Positions 17,549-26,581 of a DNA stretch of 64,000 nucleotides are shown piece after piece. Positions within the stretch are counted from its first letter, which is position 1. The number at the start of each line of letters is the position of its first letter. This DNA is from VBDM01 sp964430565 (GTDB lineage: Bacteria > Pseudomonadota > Gammaproteobacteria > Burkholderiales > SG8-39): assembly GCA_964430565.1 (NCBI GenBank), contig CAYSFD010000056.1:1-64000 (forward strand). The letters run 5' to 3'. Under the pieces are notes generated by a model. The model saw only the letters and a program-made list of their open reading frames with translations, had not been told where the DNA came from and did not search any database. A program made the translations under genes and the position numbers.

Positions 17549-18955
17549 ATGACGCCACGCACTCTTTACGACAAGCTTTGGGAGTCCCATGTGGTGCATG
17601 CCGAGGAGGACGGCACCACGGTTCTCTATATCGATCGCCATCTGGTGCACGAGGTGACCAGTCCCCAGGCGTTCGAGGGTCTCAAGCTCGCGCGGAGGAA
17701 GCCCTGGCGCGTATCGGCCAACCTCGCCGTAGCGGACCACAACGTCCCGACCACCGATCGCTCCCGCGGAATCTCCGATCCCGAGTCGCGCCTGCAGGTC
17801 GATACGCTCGACGCCAACTGCGCGGAATACGGCATCGTCGAATTCAAGATGAACGACCGGCGCCAGGGCATCGTGCATGTAATCGGCCCGGAGCAGGGCG
17901 CGACGCTCCCCGGCATGACCGTGGTGTGCGGCGATTCGCACACGAGCACCCACGGCGCGTTCGCCTGCCTCGCGTTCGGCATTGGCACTTCGGAGGTCGA
18001 GCACGTGCTCGCTACACAATGCCTGCTCGCCAAGAAAGTGAAGAACATGCTGGTGCGCATCGAAGGACCACTTTCGCGCGGGGTCACCGCGAAGGACGTG
18101 GCGCTTGCCGTGATCGGAACAATCGGTATCGCGGGAGGCACGGGCTGCACCATCGAATACGCCGGCAGCACGGTGCGTTCCCTTTCTATGGAAGGGCGGA
18201 TGACCCTGTGCAACATGTCGATCGAGGCAGGCGCGCGCGCCGGCATGGTGGCGGTGGACGACGCGACCATCGGCTATCTGAAGGGCAGGCCCTTTGCGCC
18301 GCGGGGCGAGTCGTGGGACCGCGCCGTCAGGCACTGGCGCACGCTGAAAGGCGATCCTGATGCGAAGTTCGATCACGAGGTGACCATCGATGCGCGCTCG
18401 ATCAAACCGCAGGTGACCTGGGGTACATCACCCGAGATGGTGACGACCGTCGACGAGCGCGTTCCCGACCCCGACAAGGAAAAAGACGCGATTCGCCGCG
18501 AAGGCATGGAGCGGGCGCTCACCTACATGGGGCTGAAGCCGAACACGCTGATCACGGACATCCGCATCGACAAGGTGTTTATCGGCTCGTGCACCAATTC
18601 CCGCATCGAGGATTTGCGCGCCGCCGCGGCGATCGTGCGCGGGCGGCGCGTTGCGTCGAACGTCAAGCTGGCTATGGTCGTGCCCGGTTCAGGGCTCGTG
18701 AAGTCGCAGGCCGAGAGCGAAGGGCTCGATCGGGTCTTCAAGGACGCCGGCTTCGAGTGGCGGGAACCCGGTTGCTCCATGTGCCTTGGGATGAACGCAG
18801 ACCAGCTCGATCCGGGCGAGCGCTGCGCTTCAACCTCGAACCGCAATTTCGAGGGACGGCAGGGAACGCTCGGCAGGACCCATCTTGTGAGCCCGGAGAT
18901 GGCCGCCGCGGCCGCGATCGCCGGGCATTTTGTCGACGTGCGTCAGTGGAGATGA
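17549..18955 (+). CDS. leuC: 3-isopropylmalate dehydratase large subunit
   Basis: This 468-aa aconitase-family protein isomerises 2-isopropylmalate to 3-isopropylmalate together with LeuD. The [4Fe-4S] ligands are visible as C348 in GSCTNSRIEDL and C409 and C412 in GCSMCLGMN. The N-terminal substrate loop and the GDSHTSTHGAF segment are present. leuD begins 4 nt after its stop. In leuC-leuD-leuB the three genes encode the last steps before the final transamination of leucine synthesis. leuA is not in this window. Confidence 0.97.
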   Translation: MTPRTLYDKLWESHVVHAEEDGTTVLYIDRHLVHEVTSPQAFEGLKLARRKPWRVSANLAVADHNVPTTDRSRGISDPESRLQVDTLDANCAEYGIVEFKMNDRRQGIVHVIGPEQGATLPGMTVVCGDSHTSTHGAFACLAFGIGTSEVEHVLATQCLLAKKVKNMLVRIEGPLSRGVTAKDVALAVIGTIGIAGGTGCTIEYAGSTVRSLSMEGRMTLCNMSIEAGARAGMVAVDDATIGYLKGRPFAPRGESWDRAVRHWRTLKGDPDAKFDHEVTIDARSIKPQVTWGTSPEMVTTVDERVPDPDKEKDAIRREGMERALTYMGLKPNTLITDIRIDKVFIGSCTNSRIEDLRAAAAIVRGRRVASNVKLAMVVPGSGLVKSQAESEGLDRVFKDAGFEWREPGCSMCLGMNADQLDPGERCASTSNRNFEGRQGTLGRTHLVSPEMAAAAAIAGHFVDVRQWR

Positions 18956-18959
18956 ATTG

Positions 18960-19601
18960 ATGCAGAAGTTCGCCGTGCTGAACGGGCTGGTCGCGCCGCT
19001 GGATCGGGCTAACGTCGATACCGACCAAATCATCCCGAAGCAGTTCCTGAAATCGATCCGGCGCTCGGGGTTCGGACAGAATCTGTTCGATGCGTGGCGC
19101 TATCTCGACGAGGGGCGGCCGAACAATCCCAGCGCCGGCCGCCCGCTCAACCCCGATTTTGCGCTCAACCAGCCGCGCTATAGGGGGGCGAGCATCTTGC
19201 TCGCCCGAAAGAACTTCGGCTGCGGCAGTTCGCGCGAGCATGCCCCCTGGGCTCTTGGCGAGTACGGCTTCCGGGCGCTCATCGCGCCGTCCTACGCCGA
19301 CATCTTTTACAGCAACTGCTGCAAGAACGGCCTGCTGCCGGTCGCGCTCACCGAAGCGGAGGTCGACCGGCTATTCCACGAGGCCGCTGCCTTTCCGGGC
19401 TTTCGGCTCGTGATCGACCTGCAGGCGCAGACCGTCAGCACGGCGGACGGCAGCAAGCTCATGCATTTCGAAATAGACGCCTTCCGCAAGTTTTGTCTCA
19501 TCAACGGATTTGACGACATCGGACTTACCCTGCGCCACGCGGACAAGATTCGCGATTTTGAGGAACGGCGCCGAGCCGAGCAGCCTTGGTTGTTCGCTTA
19601 G
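18960..19601 (+). CDS. leuD: 3-isopropylmalate dehydratase small subunit
   Basis: This 213-aa swivelling domain partner of LeuC begins MQKFAVLNGLVAPLDRANVD and contains the conserved NFGCGSSREHAPWAL stretch. The ATG at 18960 gives the family N-terminus; ten codons of open frame upstream run over the leuC end. It lies between leuC and leuB in an apparent operon. Confidence 0.97.
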   Translation: MQKFAVLNGLVAPLDRANVDTDQIIPKQFLKSIRRSGFGQNLFDAWRYLDEGRPNNPSAGRPLNPDFALNQPRYRGASILLARKNFGCGSSREHAPWALGEYGFRALIAPSYADIFYSNCCKNGLLPVALTEAEVDRLFHEAAAFPGFRLVIDLQAQTVSTADGSKLMHFEIDAFRKFCLINGFDDIGLTLRHADKIRDFEERRRAEQPWLFA

Positions 19602-19614
19602 AAACTCTTTCATC

Positions 19615-20682
19615 ATGAAAATTGCGGTGCTGCCCGGCGATGGCGTCGGCCCGGAAGTCATCGCGGAGGCGGTCAAAGTGCTGACCGCCGTCAAGCCAGG
19701 AGGTCTGGCGCTCGAGATGGAGCACGCTCCCGTTGGAGGCGCGGCTTACGACGCAACCGGCGATCCGCTGCCTTCCCAGACACTTGCGCTTGCAAGACAA
19801 GCCGATGCCATCCTGTTCGGCGCGGTCGGCGGCCCCCGGTACGACCTGTTGCCGCGCCAAAAACGCCCTGAGCAGGCCCTCCTGCGGCTGCGCAAGGAAC
19901 TCAATTTGTTTGCCAACTTGCGGCCGGCGACCGTTTTCCCGGAGCTTGCGGATGCATCGACACTCAGACCGGAGGTGGTCGCCGGCCTCGATATTCTCAT
20001 CTTGCGTGAGCTGACCGGCGATATCTATTTTGGCGAGCCGCGCGGCATCCGCGAGCTCGAAGGCGGGGTGCGCGAAGGCTTCGATACGATGCGCTACACG
20101 GACGTTGAGATCCGCCGTATCGCCCATGCGGGATTTCGCACCGCGCTCAAGCGCAGGAGGAAACTGTGCTCGGTGGATAAGGCGAACGTGCTCGAGACCT
20201 CACAGCTGTGGCGCGAAGTGGTGAGCGAGGTCGGCAAGGAGTACGCCACCGTGGAACTGACTCACATGTACGTGGATAACGCGGCGATGCAGCTTCTCAA
20301 GAATCCGGTGCAGTTCGACGTCATCGTTACCGGGAACATGTTCGGCGACATTCTCTCCGACGAGGCGTCCATGCTGACCGGTTCGATCGGCATGCTGCCT
20401 TCGGCTTCGCTCGACGAAAACGGCAAGGGGCTGTACGAACCGATACATGGTTCGGCTCCGGATATCGCCGGCAAAAACCTCGCCAATCCGCTGGCGACCA
20501 TACTTTCTGCGGCGATGATGTTGCGCTATACATTCGACCAGGGTCTCGCCGCCGGCCGGGTCGAGGCCGCGGTGAAGAAAGTCCTCGCCCAAGGGTACCG
20601 GACCGCCGATATTTTCCAGCAAGGGTCCGTCAACGTGGGCACCCGCGAGATGGGCGATGCCGTGGTCGCCGCGCTGCTCTAG
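19615..20682 (+). CDS. leuB: 3-isopropylmalate dehydrogenase
   Basis: This 355-aa NAD-dependent enzyme oxidises and decarboxylates 3-isopropylmalate in leucine synthesis. It starts MKIAVLPGDGVGPEV and carries the metal-binding signature NMFGDILSDEASM and the nucleotide-binding GSAPDIAGKNLANP. The true start lies 35 codons inside the open frame, 13 nt after leuD. Length is normal. Confidence 0.97.
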   Translation: MKIAVLPGDGVGPEVIAEAVKVLTAVKPGGLALEMEHAPVGGAAYDATGDPLPSQTLALARQADAILFGAVGGPRYDLLPRQKRPEQALLRLRKELNLFANLRPATVFPELADASTLRPEVVAGLDILILRELTGDIYFGEPRGIRELEGGVREGFDTMRYTDVEIRRIAHAGFRTALKRRRKLCSVDKANVLETSQLWREVVSEVGKEYATVELTHMYVDNAAMQLLKNPVQFDVIVTGNMFGDILSDEASMLTGSIGMLPSASLDENGKGLYEPIHGSAPDIAGKNLANPLATILSAAMMLRYTFDQGLAAGRVEAAVKKVLAQGYRTADIFQQGSVNVGTREMGDAVVAALL

Positions 20683-20755
20683 AACTCCTGGAAACCGTGC
20701 AACCTTTTTCAACTCAGTGCGTTAGCATGCGTAGATCGGACTTTGAGGGATCGCG

Positions 20756-21874
20756 ATGAAGCGAGTGGGACTTGTCGGCTGGCGCGGTATGGTCGGATCG
20801 GTGCTTATGCAGCGCATGCATGCCGAGCGCGACTTCGCATTGATCGAGCCGGTTTTTTTCTCGACTTCGCAGGTGGGCGCCTTGGGGCCGTTCATCGGCA
20901 AGGAAACCGCGCCTCTCAAGGATGCAAGGAACGTCAAGGAACTCTCCGCGATGGACATCGTCGTCTCTTGTCAGGGCGGCGAGTATACAAACGAGGTGTT
21001 TCCGAGACTGCGCGCAACGGGATGGAAGGGGTACTGGATCGACGCGGCGTCCGCGCTTCGTATGAAGGACGATGCCGTCATTATTCTCGACCCCGTGAAC
21101 ATGCATGTCATCAAGGATGCGCTTGCCAAGGGCGTGCGCAATTACATCGGGGGCAATTGCACTGTGAGCCTGATGCTCATGGGGATGCACGGGTTGTTCA
21201 AGGCGGACCTCGTCGAGTGGATGACCTCGATGACCTATCAGGCGGCATCGGGCGCGGGCGCAGAGCACATGCGCGAGTTGGTGAAGCAGATGGGATTCGC
21301 ACACGAGGCGGCAAGATCGATGCTTGAAGATCCAGCCTGCTCCATTCTCGATTTGGACAGAGCCGTGACCTCTGCCTTGCGAGAGCAGTCATTTCCAAGC
21401 GAGCAATTCGGGTTCCCGCTGGCGGGCAGCTTGCTTGCGTGGATCGACAAGGATCTCGGCGACGGCCAAAGCCGGGAAGAATGGAAAAGTCAGGCCGAAG
21501 GCAATAAGATCCTCGGCCGTGAAGGGAGCCCGATCCCTATGGATGGCATCTGCGTTCGCATCGGCGCGATGCGCTGCCACAGCCAGGCGCTTACCGTGAA
21601 GCTCAGGCGCGATATACCTCTCGTCGAGATCGAACAGATACTCGACGAGGCCAACGACTGGGTGCAAGTTGTGCCGAACGAGCGGGAAGCAACATTGCGC
21701 GAGCTCAATCCAGCGAAGGTGAGCGGCTCTCTGCAGGTGCCGATTGGACGGCTGCGCAAGCCCGCCCTCGGGAATGGTGGCGCCTACCTGACCGCGTTCA
21801 CTGTGGGGGACCAGCTGCTCTGGGGCGCCGCCGAACCGCTGCGGAGAATGCTGCGCATACTCCTGGAAGAGTAA
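20756..21874 (+). CDS. asd: aspartate-semialdehyde dehydrogenase
   Basis: This 372-aa NADPH-dependent enzyme reduces aspartyl phosphate to the semialdehyde that feeds lysine, threonine, methionine and diaminopimelate. The nucleotide-binding N-terminus is VGLVGWRGMVGSVL, the catalytic cysteine is C135 in GGNCTVSLM, and the substrate histidine lies in RIGAMRCHSQALT. The leu-asd-fimV-truA-trpF order is a familiar betaproteobacterial arrangement. Confidence 0.97.
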   Translation: MKRVGLVGWRGMVGSVLMQRMHAERDFALIEPVFFSTSQVGALGPFIGKETAPLKDARNVKELSAMDIVVSCQGGEYTNEVFPRLRATGWKGYWIDAASALRMKDDAVIILDPVNMHVIKDALAKGVRNYIGGNCTVSLMLMGMHGLFKADLVEWMTSMTYQAASGAGAEHMRELVKQMGFAHEAARSMLEDPACSILDLDRAVTSALREQSFPSEQFGFPLAGSLLAWIDKDLGDGQSREEWKSQAEGNKILGREGSPIPMDGICVRIGAMRCHSQALTVKLRRDIPLVEIEQILDEANDWVQVVPNEREATLRELNPAKVSGSLQVPIGRLRKPALGNGGAYLTAFTVGDQLLWGAAEPLRRMLRILLEE

Positions 21875-22024
21875 GTCCCTTTCCCGGGCTCCTCCAGGCT
21901 CGGGCCAGATGACCTCAAACCCCATGGTATGCACAGGGGAGATCAAGCAAATTGTTTGAAAAATAGCCACTTGACGCAGCTTCCGAGATGAAAGTTGAGC
22001 TTGCAAGGCTAAGGCTATGATGGT

Positions 22025-25000
22025 ATGTTAATTTGTTTCCACGGCTTAGGGTGGCAGGTGGGGGAGTTCGCCTCAAAATTTTGCTTATCGGCAGTAGCGT
22101 GCCTTCTTTTGCCCTCGTTCGCGTGGGCGGCGGGCATGGGCAAACTGTCCGTTAACTCCACGCTAGGGCAACCGCTCCGAGCGGAAATAGAGATCGTTTC
22201 TCTGCAGCGCGGTGAAGGGGATTCGCTTGCCGGGCGGCTCGCGCCCATGGACGCATTTCGCCAGGCCAATATCGAGCTGAACCCCGCGCTGCTCTCGGTC
22301 AAGTTCGCGATCGAGCGCCGATCGGGCGGCCAATACGTGATGACGCTCACGTCTGTGCAGCCTGTCAACGAGCCGTTTCTCGACGTGCTGGTGGAACTGA
22401 ACTGGGCGAACGGGCGCCTTGTGCGCGAGTACACCTTTCTGCTTGATCCTCCGGAATACCGGGGGCCACCGCAACAGCTCAAGCCGATCGAAGCCGTGCC
22501 GCCTCCGCTCGTTGCCGCGTTGCCGGATCGGGCTCCGCCCGCCTCCCGTGAGGCACCCACAGGGAGAACCGTACCGGTACCGGTTGCTCCAGTGGGTTCA
22601 CCAGCCGCTCCGGTAGATTCGAACGATGCTCCGATAGATCCGGCCGGCGCTCCGATAGATACGGCCGGCGCTCCGGAGCATTCGACGACCGCTCTTGTGG
22701 ATCCGACCCCGACGGTCGTGCCCGCTCCGGTTGAGCTGGTTCAAGAGCGTGGCGTGCCGCTATCCTACGAAGTCAGGCGCGGCGACACGCTGTCGAAGAT
22801 CGCGATTCGAAATCGCATTGAAGGAGTCAGCCTTCAGCAGATGCTCGTCATGCTGTTCCGTGCAAATCAGGCAGCGTTCGTCGCCGACAACATGAACCGC
22901 CTGCACGCCGGCAAGATCATCAGTATCCCCGAGGAAGCCATTGAAGTCGCCAGCGTGGCCGATGCACGCCGTATTGTCTCGGCCCAGTATGCCGACTTCA
23001 ATGAGTACAAGCGCAGCCTCGGTATCGCAGTTGCTTCGAGGTCAGCATCGCCTGACGGTGGCCGCCGGGTGTCCGGCCGGATCAGTGCACCCCAGGAAGA
23101 AAAGCCCGCGCCATCCAAGGAACCCCCCAAGGACCAATTGCGCATCTCGCGCGCGGACGACACCAAGCGTGGAGCGAAGGCTGCGGCAGGCACCACCGTT
23201 GCCGACGATCTGGCAGCGAAGGAAAATGCGCTAAGGGAAGCCAACGAACGCATTGCCCTCCTCGAGAAGAATCTGCAGGACCTGCAAAAACTAGCGCAGT
23301 TGAAGAGCCAGGCGGGAACTCAGCTGCAGCAGCAGGCAGAAGCGGCGAAGGCGGCGCCTACCGCCAAGGCAGCGCCGGCTGCAAAAGGGCCCGATAGTGC
23401 TGCGAAGGCAGCAGAGGCAGCCAAGGCGGTTGAAGCTGCCAAGGCCGTCAAAGCGGCAGAGGCGGCGAAAGCGGCCGAGGTGGCCAAAGCTGCGCAAGCA
23501 GCCAAGGCGGTGGAAGCGGCTAAGGCAACTGAAGCGGCTAAGGCAGCTGAAGCCGCCAAGGCAGTCGAGGCAGCCAAGGTGGCGGAGGCGGCCAAGGCAG
23601 CCGAAGCGGCCAAGGCAGCCGAGGCGGCCAAGGTAGCCGAAGCGGCCAAGGCAGCCGAAGCGGCCAAGGCAGCCGAGGCAGCAAAATTGGCGGCAAAAGC
23701 GTCTGAAGTAGCAAAGGCACCCGAAGCGGCAAAAGCGCCTGAAGCAGCGAAAGTTCTGGAGTCGGCTAAATCCCCCGAGGTAGCGAAGGCTCCCGAAGCG
23801 GCGAAACCGGATGCCAGCAAGGCGGCTCCCAAGGCCGCGGCTAAAGCGGCAGCGGCGGCATCGCAGATTGAGGCGAGCTTCGTCGATGAATTGCTCGACA
23901 ATCCCGTGGCGCTCGGCGGCGCGGGTGGGGCGCTGATGCTCCTGGTGGGCTACGCGGCGTACGCCTGGCGCAGGAAGCGCAGCTCGCAGTTCGAGAACAG
24001 CATCATGAGCGCGATACCTTCTGGAGCGAACTCTGTGCTGGGCACAGATGGGGGCCGCAGTATCGATACAGCTAGCTCGTTCCAGAGCGAATTCAGCCAG
24101 GGTAGTGTCGGCAAAATCGATGCAGAGGAAATCGATCCTATCGCGGAGGCCGACGTCTACATGGCCTACGGCCGCGATGCCCAAGCCGAGGAGATCCTGA
24201 AGGACGCACTGGCGAAGGATTCCACTCGCCAACCGATTCGCGTAAAGCTGCTTGAGATCTATGCCAACCGCAAGGATGCAAGGGCATTCGAGTCTTCGGC
24301 AAACGAGCTCCACGCTGCAACAGGCGGAACAGGTGCAGATTGGGAAAAGGTTGCTGGCTTGGGATTGTCGATCGATCCGACTAACCCGCTTTACGGTGGT
24401 AAGCCGCATGCTTCAGCGCCGGTGTTTGGGGATACCAGCCAATTTCCGGCGGCCCGCATGGCGGAGGCAGAACCCGATGTGACGATGCATCCGGAGGCTC
24501 CACTCAATATCGATTTCGATATCGGCAGTACGACTTCAGGAGGGGCCCCAGCGTCCCCCGACATCAATCTGGACGCGGGCGTGCCCTTTTCGGCAGAGAC
24601 AGCGGTGGGACTGGACTTCGACCTGGGTCTGGGCGCAGACAAATCCATCGGCGACGCCACGATTGTGGTGCCCGCCCAGTCGGAGACGGTTCACGCATCG
24701 GAGCCCGCCCTCGGCATGGATTTCGATCTGCCCCTCGGCGATAAGCCGGCTCAGGGCGCGTTCGATACGGCTACCGGTTCCCCTGTCCCGGAATTGGGAT
24801 CGATCGATTTTGATATTGGCATGCCTGCCGGCGGCAGGGAGGAACAAACGGAGTTGTCCAAGACAACCTCGGTGGACTTGAATTCAATCAGTCTTGATCT
24901 GGGCGCGCCTGGTGGGGGGAATGGCTCAGGCGGTGCTCTGGACGCGGGATGGCAGGAAGTCGCGACCAAGCTGGATCTCGCCAAGGCATACGAAGAAATG

Positions 25001-25102
25001 GGCGACAAGGATGGTGCTCGCGAATTGTTGAAGGAAGTGATGAAGGAAGGCGATACGGCACAACAGCAGCAGGCGCAAACGATGCTGCAAGCACTCGGCT
25101 GA
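22025..25102 (+). CDS. fimV: FimV/HubP-family polar membrane protein
   Basis: This 1025-aa protein has a signal sequence (about 1-36), a FimV N-terminal domain beginning GKLSVNSTLGQPLRAEIEI, and a peptidoglycan-binding LysM domain near 245-300 (YEVRRGDTLSKIAIRN). A long Ala/Lys-rich repeat runs at about 440-610, with a transmembrane helix near 627-647 before a basic RRKR stop-transfer. An acidic cytoplasmic part follows, with repeated short motifs such as IDFDIG and MDFDLPLG, and a C-terminal FimV/TPR-like domain that includes DLAKAYEEMGDKDGARELL. FimV relatives organise the cell pole, type IV pili and twitching. Two prolonged low-complexity regions make exact length uncertain between strains. 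Confidence 0.93.
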   Translation: MLICFHGLGWQVGEFASKFCLSAVACLLLPSFAWAAGMGKLSVNSTLGQPLRAEIEIVSLQRGEGDSLAGRLAPMDAFRQANIELNPALLSVKFAIERRSGGQYVMTLTSVQPVNEPFLDVLVELNWANGRLVREYTFLLDPPEYRGPPQQLKPIEAVPPPLVAALPDRAPPASREAPTGRTVPVPVAPVGSPAAPVDSNDAPIDPAGAPIDTAGAPEHSTTALVDPTPTVVPAPVELVQERGVPLSYEVRRGDTLSKIAIRNRIEGVSLQQMLVMLFRANQAAFVADNMNRLHAGKIISIPEEAIEVASVADARRIVSAQYADFNEYKRSLGIAVASRSASPDGGRRVSGRISAPQEEKPAPSKEPPKDQLRISRADDTKRGAKAAAGTTVADDLAAKENALREANERIALLEKNLQDLQKLAQLKSQAGTQLQQQAEAAKAAPTAKAAPAAKGPDSAAKAAEAAKAVEAAKAVKAAEAAKAAEVAKAAQAAKAVEAAKATEAAKAAEAAKAVEAAKVAEAAKAAEAAKAAEAAKVAEAAKAAEAAKAAEAAKLAAKASEVAKAPEAAKAPEAAKVLESAKSPEVAKAPEAAKPDASKAAPKAAAKAAAAASQIEASFVDELLDNPVALGGAGGALMLLVGYAAYAWRRKRSSQFENSIMSAIPSGANSVLGTDGGRSIDTASSFQSEFSQGSVGKIDAEEIDPIAEADVYMAYGRDAQAEEILKDALAKDSTRQPIRVKLLEIYANRKDARAFESSANELHAATGGTGADWEKVAGLGLSIDPTNPLYGGKPHASAPVFGDTSQFPAARMAEAEPDVTMHPEAPLNIDFDIGSTTSGGAPASPDINLDAGVPFSAETAVGLDFDLGLGADKSIGDATIVVPAQSETVHASEPALGMDFDLPLGDKPAQGAFDTATGSPVPELGSIDFDIGMPAGGREEQTELSKTTSVDLNSISLDLGAPGGGNGSGGALDAGWQEVATKLDLAKAYEEMGDKDGARELLKEVMKEGDTAQQQQAQTMLQALG
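23340..23860 (+). repeat. imperfect tandem repeat coding for Ala/Lys/Glu-rich segment of FimV
   Basis: Within fimV, units related to GCC AAG GCA GCC GAA GCG are repeated with small changes, encoding mostly AAKAAEA and AAKVAEA steps. The period is about 15-18 nt. In protein terms this is a rod-like, probably helical spacer between the periplasmic LysM domain and the membrane segment. Such tracts expand and contract by slippage or recombination. Confidence 0.85.
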
Positions 25103-25122
25103 TTTTCAACCGTTGCCTATGA

Positions 25123-25155
25123 CAATCGGCGCCGCGAGCGCCGATTGTTGTTTTT
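25123..25155 (+). terminator. intrinsic terminator after fimV
   Basis: A perfect 10-bp inverted repeat CAATCGGCGC/GCGCCGATTG with a 5-nt loop (CGCGA) is followed by TTGTTTTT. It lies 21 nt after the fimV stop and 11 nt before the truA start codon, so it ends fimV transcripts. Any read-through would place the hairpin just upstream of the truA ribosome binding site. Confidence 0.9.
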
Positions 25156-25166
25156 GGGAGTTTGTA

Positions 25167-25961
25167 GTGAGAATCGCCATCGGCATTGCCTACTGCGGCA
25201 CGGGGTTGGACGGCTGGCAATCACAGCCCTCCGGCAATACCGTGCAGGACCATCTCGCGCGTGCGCTCTCGGAGATCGCCGGAGAGCGGATCGAGGTGAC
25301 AGGCGCGGGCCGCACCGACGCCGGGGTTCACGCGTGCGCCCAGGTGGCTCACTTCGAAACCGGCGCGACGCGGCCAGATTCCGCCTGGGTGCGCGGCGTA
25401 AACTCGCTGCTGCCCAGGTCGATTGCAGTGCAGTGGGCGATGCCGGTTGCAGCGGATTTCCACGCGCGTCACTCCGCCATGTCGCGAAGCTACCGCTATG
25501 TGCTTTTCTGCCACGCTGTACGCCCAGCGCTGCTCGCAAGCCTTGTCGGATGGTTCCATCTGCCGCTCGACCTGGAGCGCATGAGGCGGGCCGCACAATC
25601 TGTGCTCGGCGAGCGCGATTTCTCCAGCTTCCGCTCCTCAGAATGTCAGGCACGAAGCCCGGTGCGGACGATAGAACGCGCTGAGATCTGCGCGAACGGC
25701 CCGTATCTTCTGTTCGACTTCACGGCTAACGCGTTTCTCCATCACATGGTGCGCAACCTCGTCGGCAGCCTCGTCTATGTCGGTAAGGGCGAGCATCAAG
25801 AACAATGGCTAGCCGAGCTGATCGCCGCGCGCGACCGACGGCTCGCTGCGCCCACGTTCGCAGCCGAGGGACTTTACCTCTCGCAAGTGCGTTACGAAGC
25901 GCGCTGGAACCTACCGGCCTTCGCTCGTATGATGCCGTTCGAAGTGGAAGCGTTGCGATGA
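25167..25961 (+). CDS. truA: tRNA pseudouridine(38-40) synthase TruA
   Basis: This 264-aa enzyme makes pseudouridine in the anticodon arm of many tRNAs. The catalytic aspartate is D51 in GAGRTDAGVHA, and RSYRYVLF and FLHHMVRNLVGSL are further family motifs. I chose GTG at 25167 (VRIAIGIAYCGTG), preceded by GGGAG. The open frame further upstream translates the fimV terminator and cannot be the true N-terminus. The stop overlaps the trpF start as ATGA. Confidence 0.95.
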   Translation: MRIAIGIAYCGTGLDGWQSQPSGNTVQDHLARALSEIAGERIEVTGAGRTDAGVHACAQVAHFETGATRPDSAWVRGVNSLLPRSIAVQWAMPVAADFHARHSAMSRSYRYVLFCHAVRPALLASLVGWFHLPLDLERMRRAAQSVLGERDFSSFRSSECQARSPVRTIERAEICANGPYLLFDFTANAFLHHMVRNLVGSLVYVGKGEHQEQWLAELIAARDRRLAAPTFAAEGLYLSQVRYEARWNLPAFARMMPFEVEALR

Positions 25962-26581
25962 GGACGAGAGTCAAGATCTGCGGCATAACGCGAGTCGAAG
26001 ACGCCCAGGCTGCTGTCGCCCAGGGCGCGGACGCGATCGGGTTCGTTTTCTATCGCCCGAGCCCCCGCTACGTTGACTTCGGGCTCGCGCGCGGGATCGC
26101 CGAACAGACCCCGGCATTGGTCTCTACGGTGGCCGTGTTCGTCAATCCTTCTCGCGACGAAGTCGAACAGGTCATACGCGAATGCGGTGTCACGCTGTTG
26201 CAGTTCCATGGCGATGAATCTCCGGAGTTTTGCGGCGGTTTTTGGGTGCCGTACATCAAAGCGGCCCGGATTCGCCCAGGGTTGGATTTGGTAAAATACC
26301 TGTCGCCCTACACGGCGGCCCGGGCATGGATGATCGACGCTTTTCATGACGAACTCTGGGGCGGAACGGGTGCTGCGTTTGACTGGAGTCTGGTGCCGAG
26401 AGACATGGCGAAACCGATCATTCTCTCGGGCGGCCTGACAGCAGGCAATGTCGCCGATGCCATCCGCCGAATTAGACCTTACGCCGTCGACGTTTCCAGC
26501 AGCGTCGAGGCCGCAAAAGGAATCAAGGACTCCGCGAAAATCGCGGCTTTCATCGGAGCGGTGAAGCATGAAGATGTATGA
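25958..26581 (+). CDS. trpF: phosphoribosylanthranilate isomerase
   Basis: This 207-aa TIM-barrel enzyme starts MRTRVKICGITRVEDA, with the catalytic cysteine C8 in KICGIT, and keeps LQFHGDE and the C-terminal VDVSSSVE phosphate-binding region. It isomerises N-(5'-phosphoribosyl)anthranilate in tryptophan synthesis. The ATG overlaps the truA stop by 4 nt. The stop lies inside the first codons of trpB. Confidence 0.96.
   Translation: MRTRVKICGITRVEDAQAAVAQGADAIGFVFYRPSPRYVDFGLARGIAEQTPALVSTVAVFVNPSRDEVEQVIRECGVTLLQFHGDESPEFCGGFWVPYIKAARIRPGLDLVKYLSPYTAARAWMIDAFHDELWGGTGAAFDWSLVPRDMAKPIILSGGLTAGNVADAIRRIRPYAVDVSSSVEAAKGIKDSAKIAAFIGAVKHEDV

Noticed and set aside
21884..21911. Terminator after asd
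   Set aside because: CCCGGGC and GGCTCGGG pair only with mismatches and no T-run follows.
23291..24409. 372-aa open frame opposite fimV
   Set aside because: Its Cys/Leu/Arg repeats mirror the Ala/Lys repeat of fimV on the other strand.
25113..25166. Upstream start for truA
   Set aside because: The extra codons translate the fimV terminator hairpin. GTG at 25167 has a ribosome binding site and the family N-terminus.
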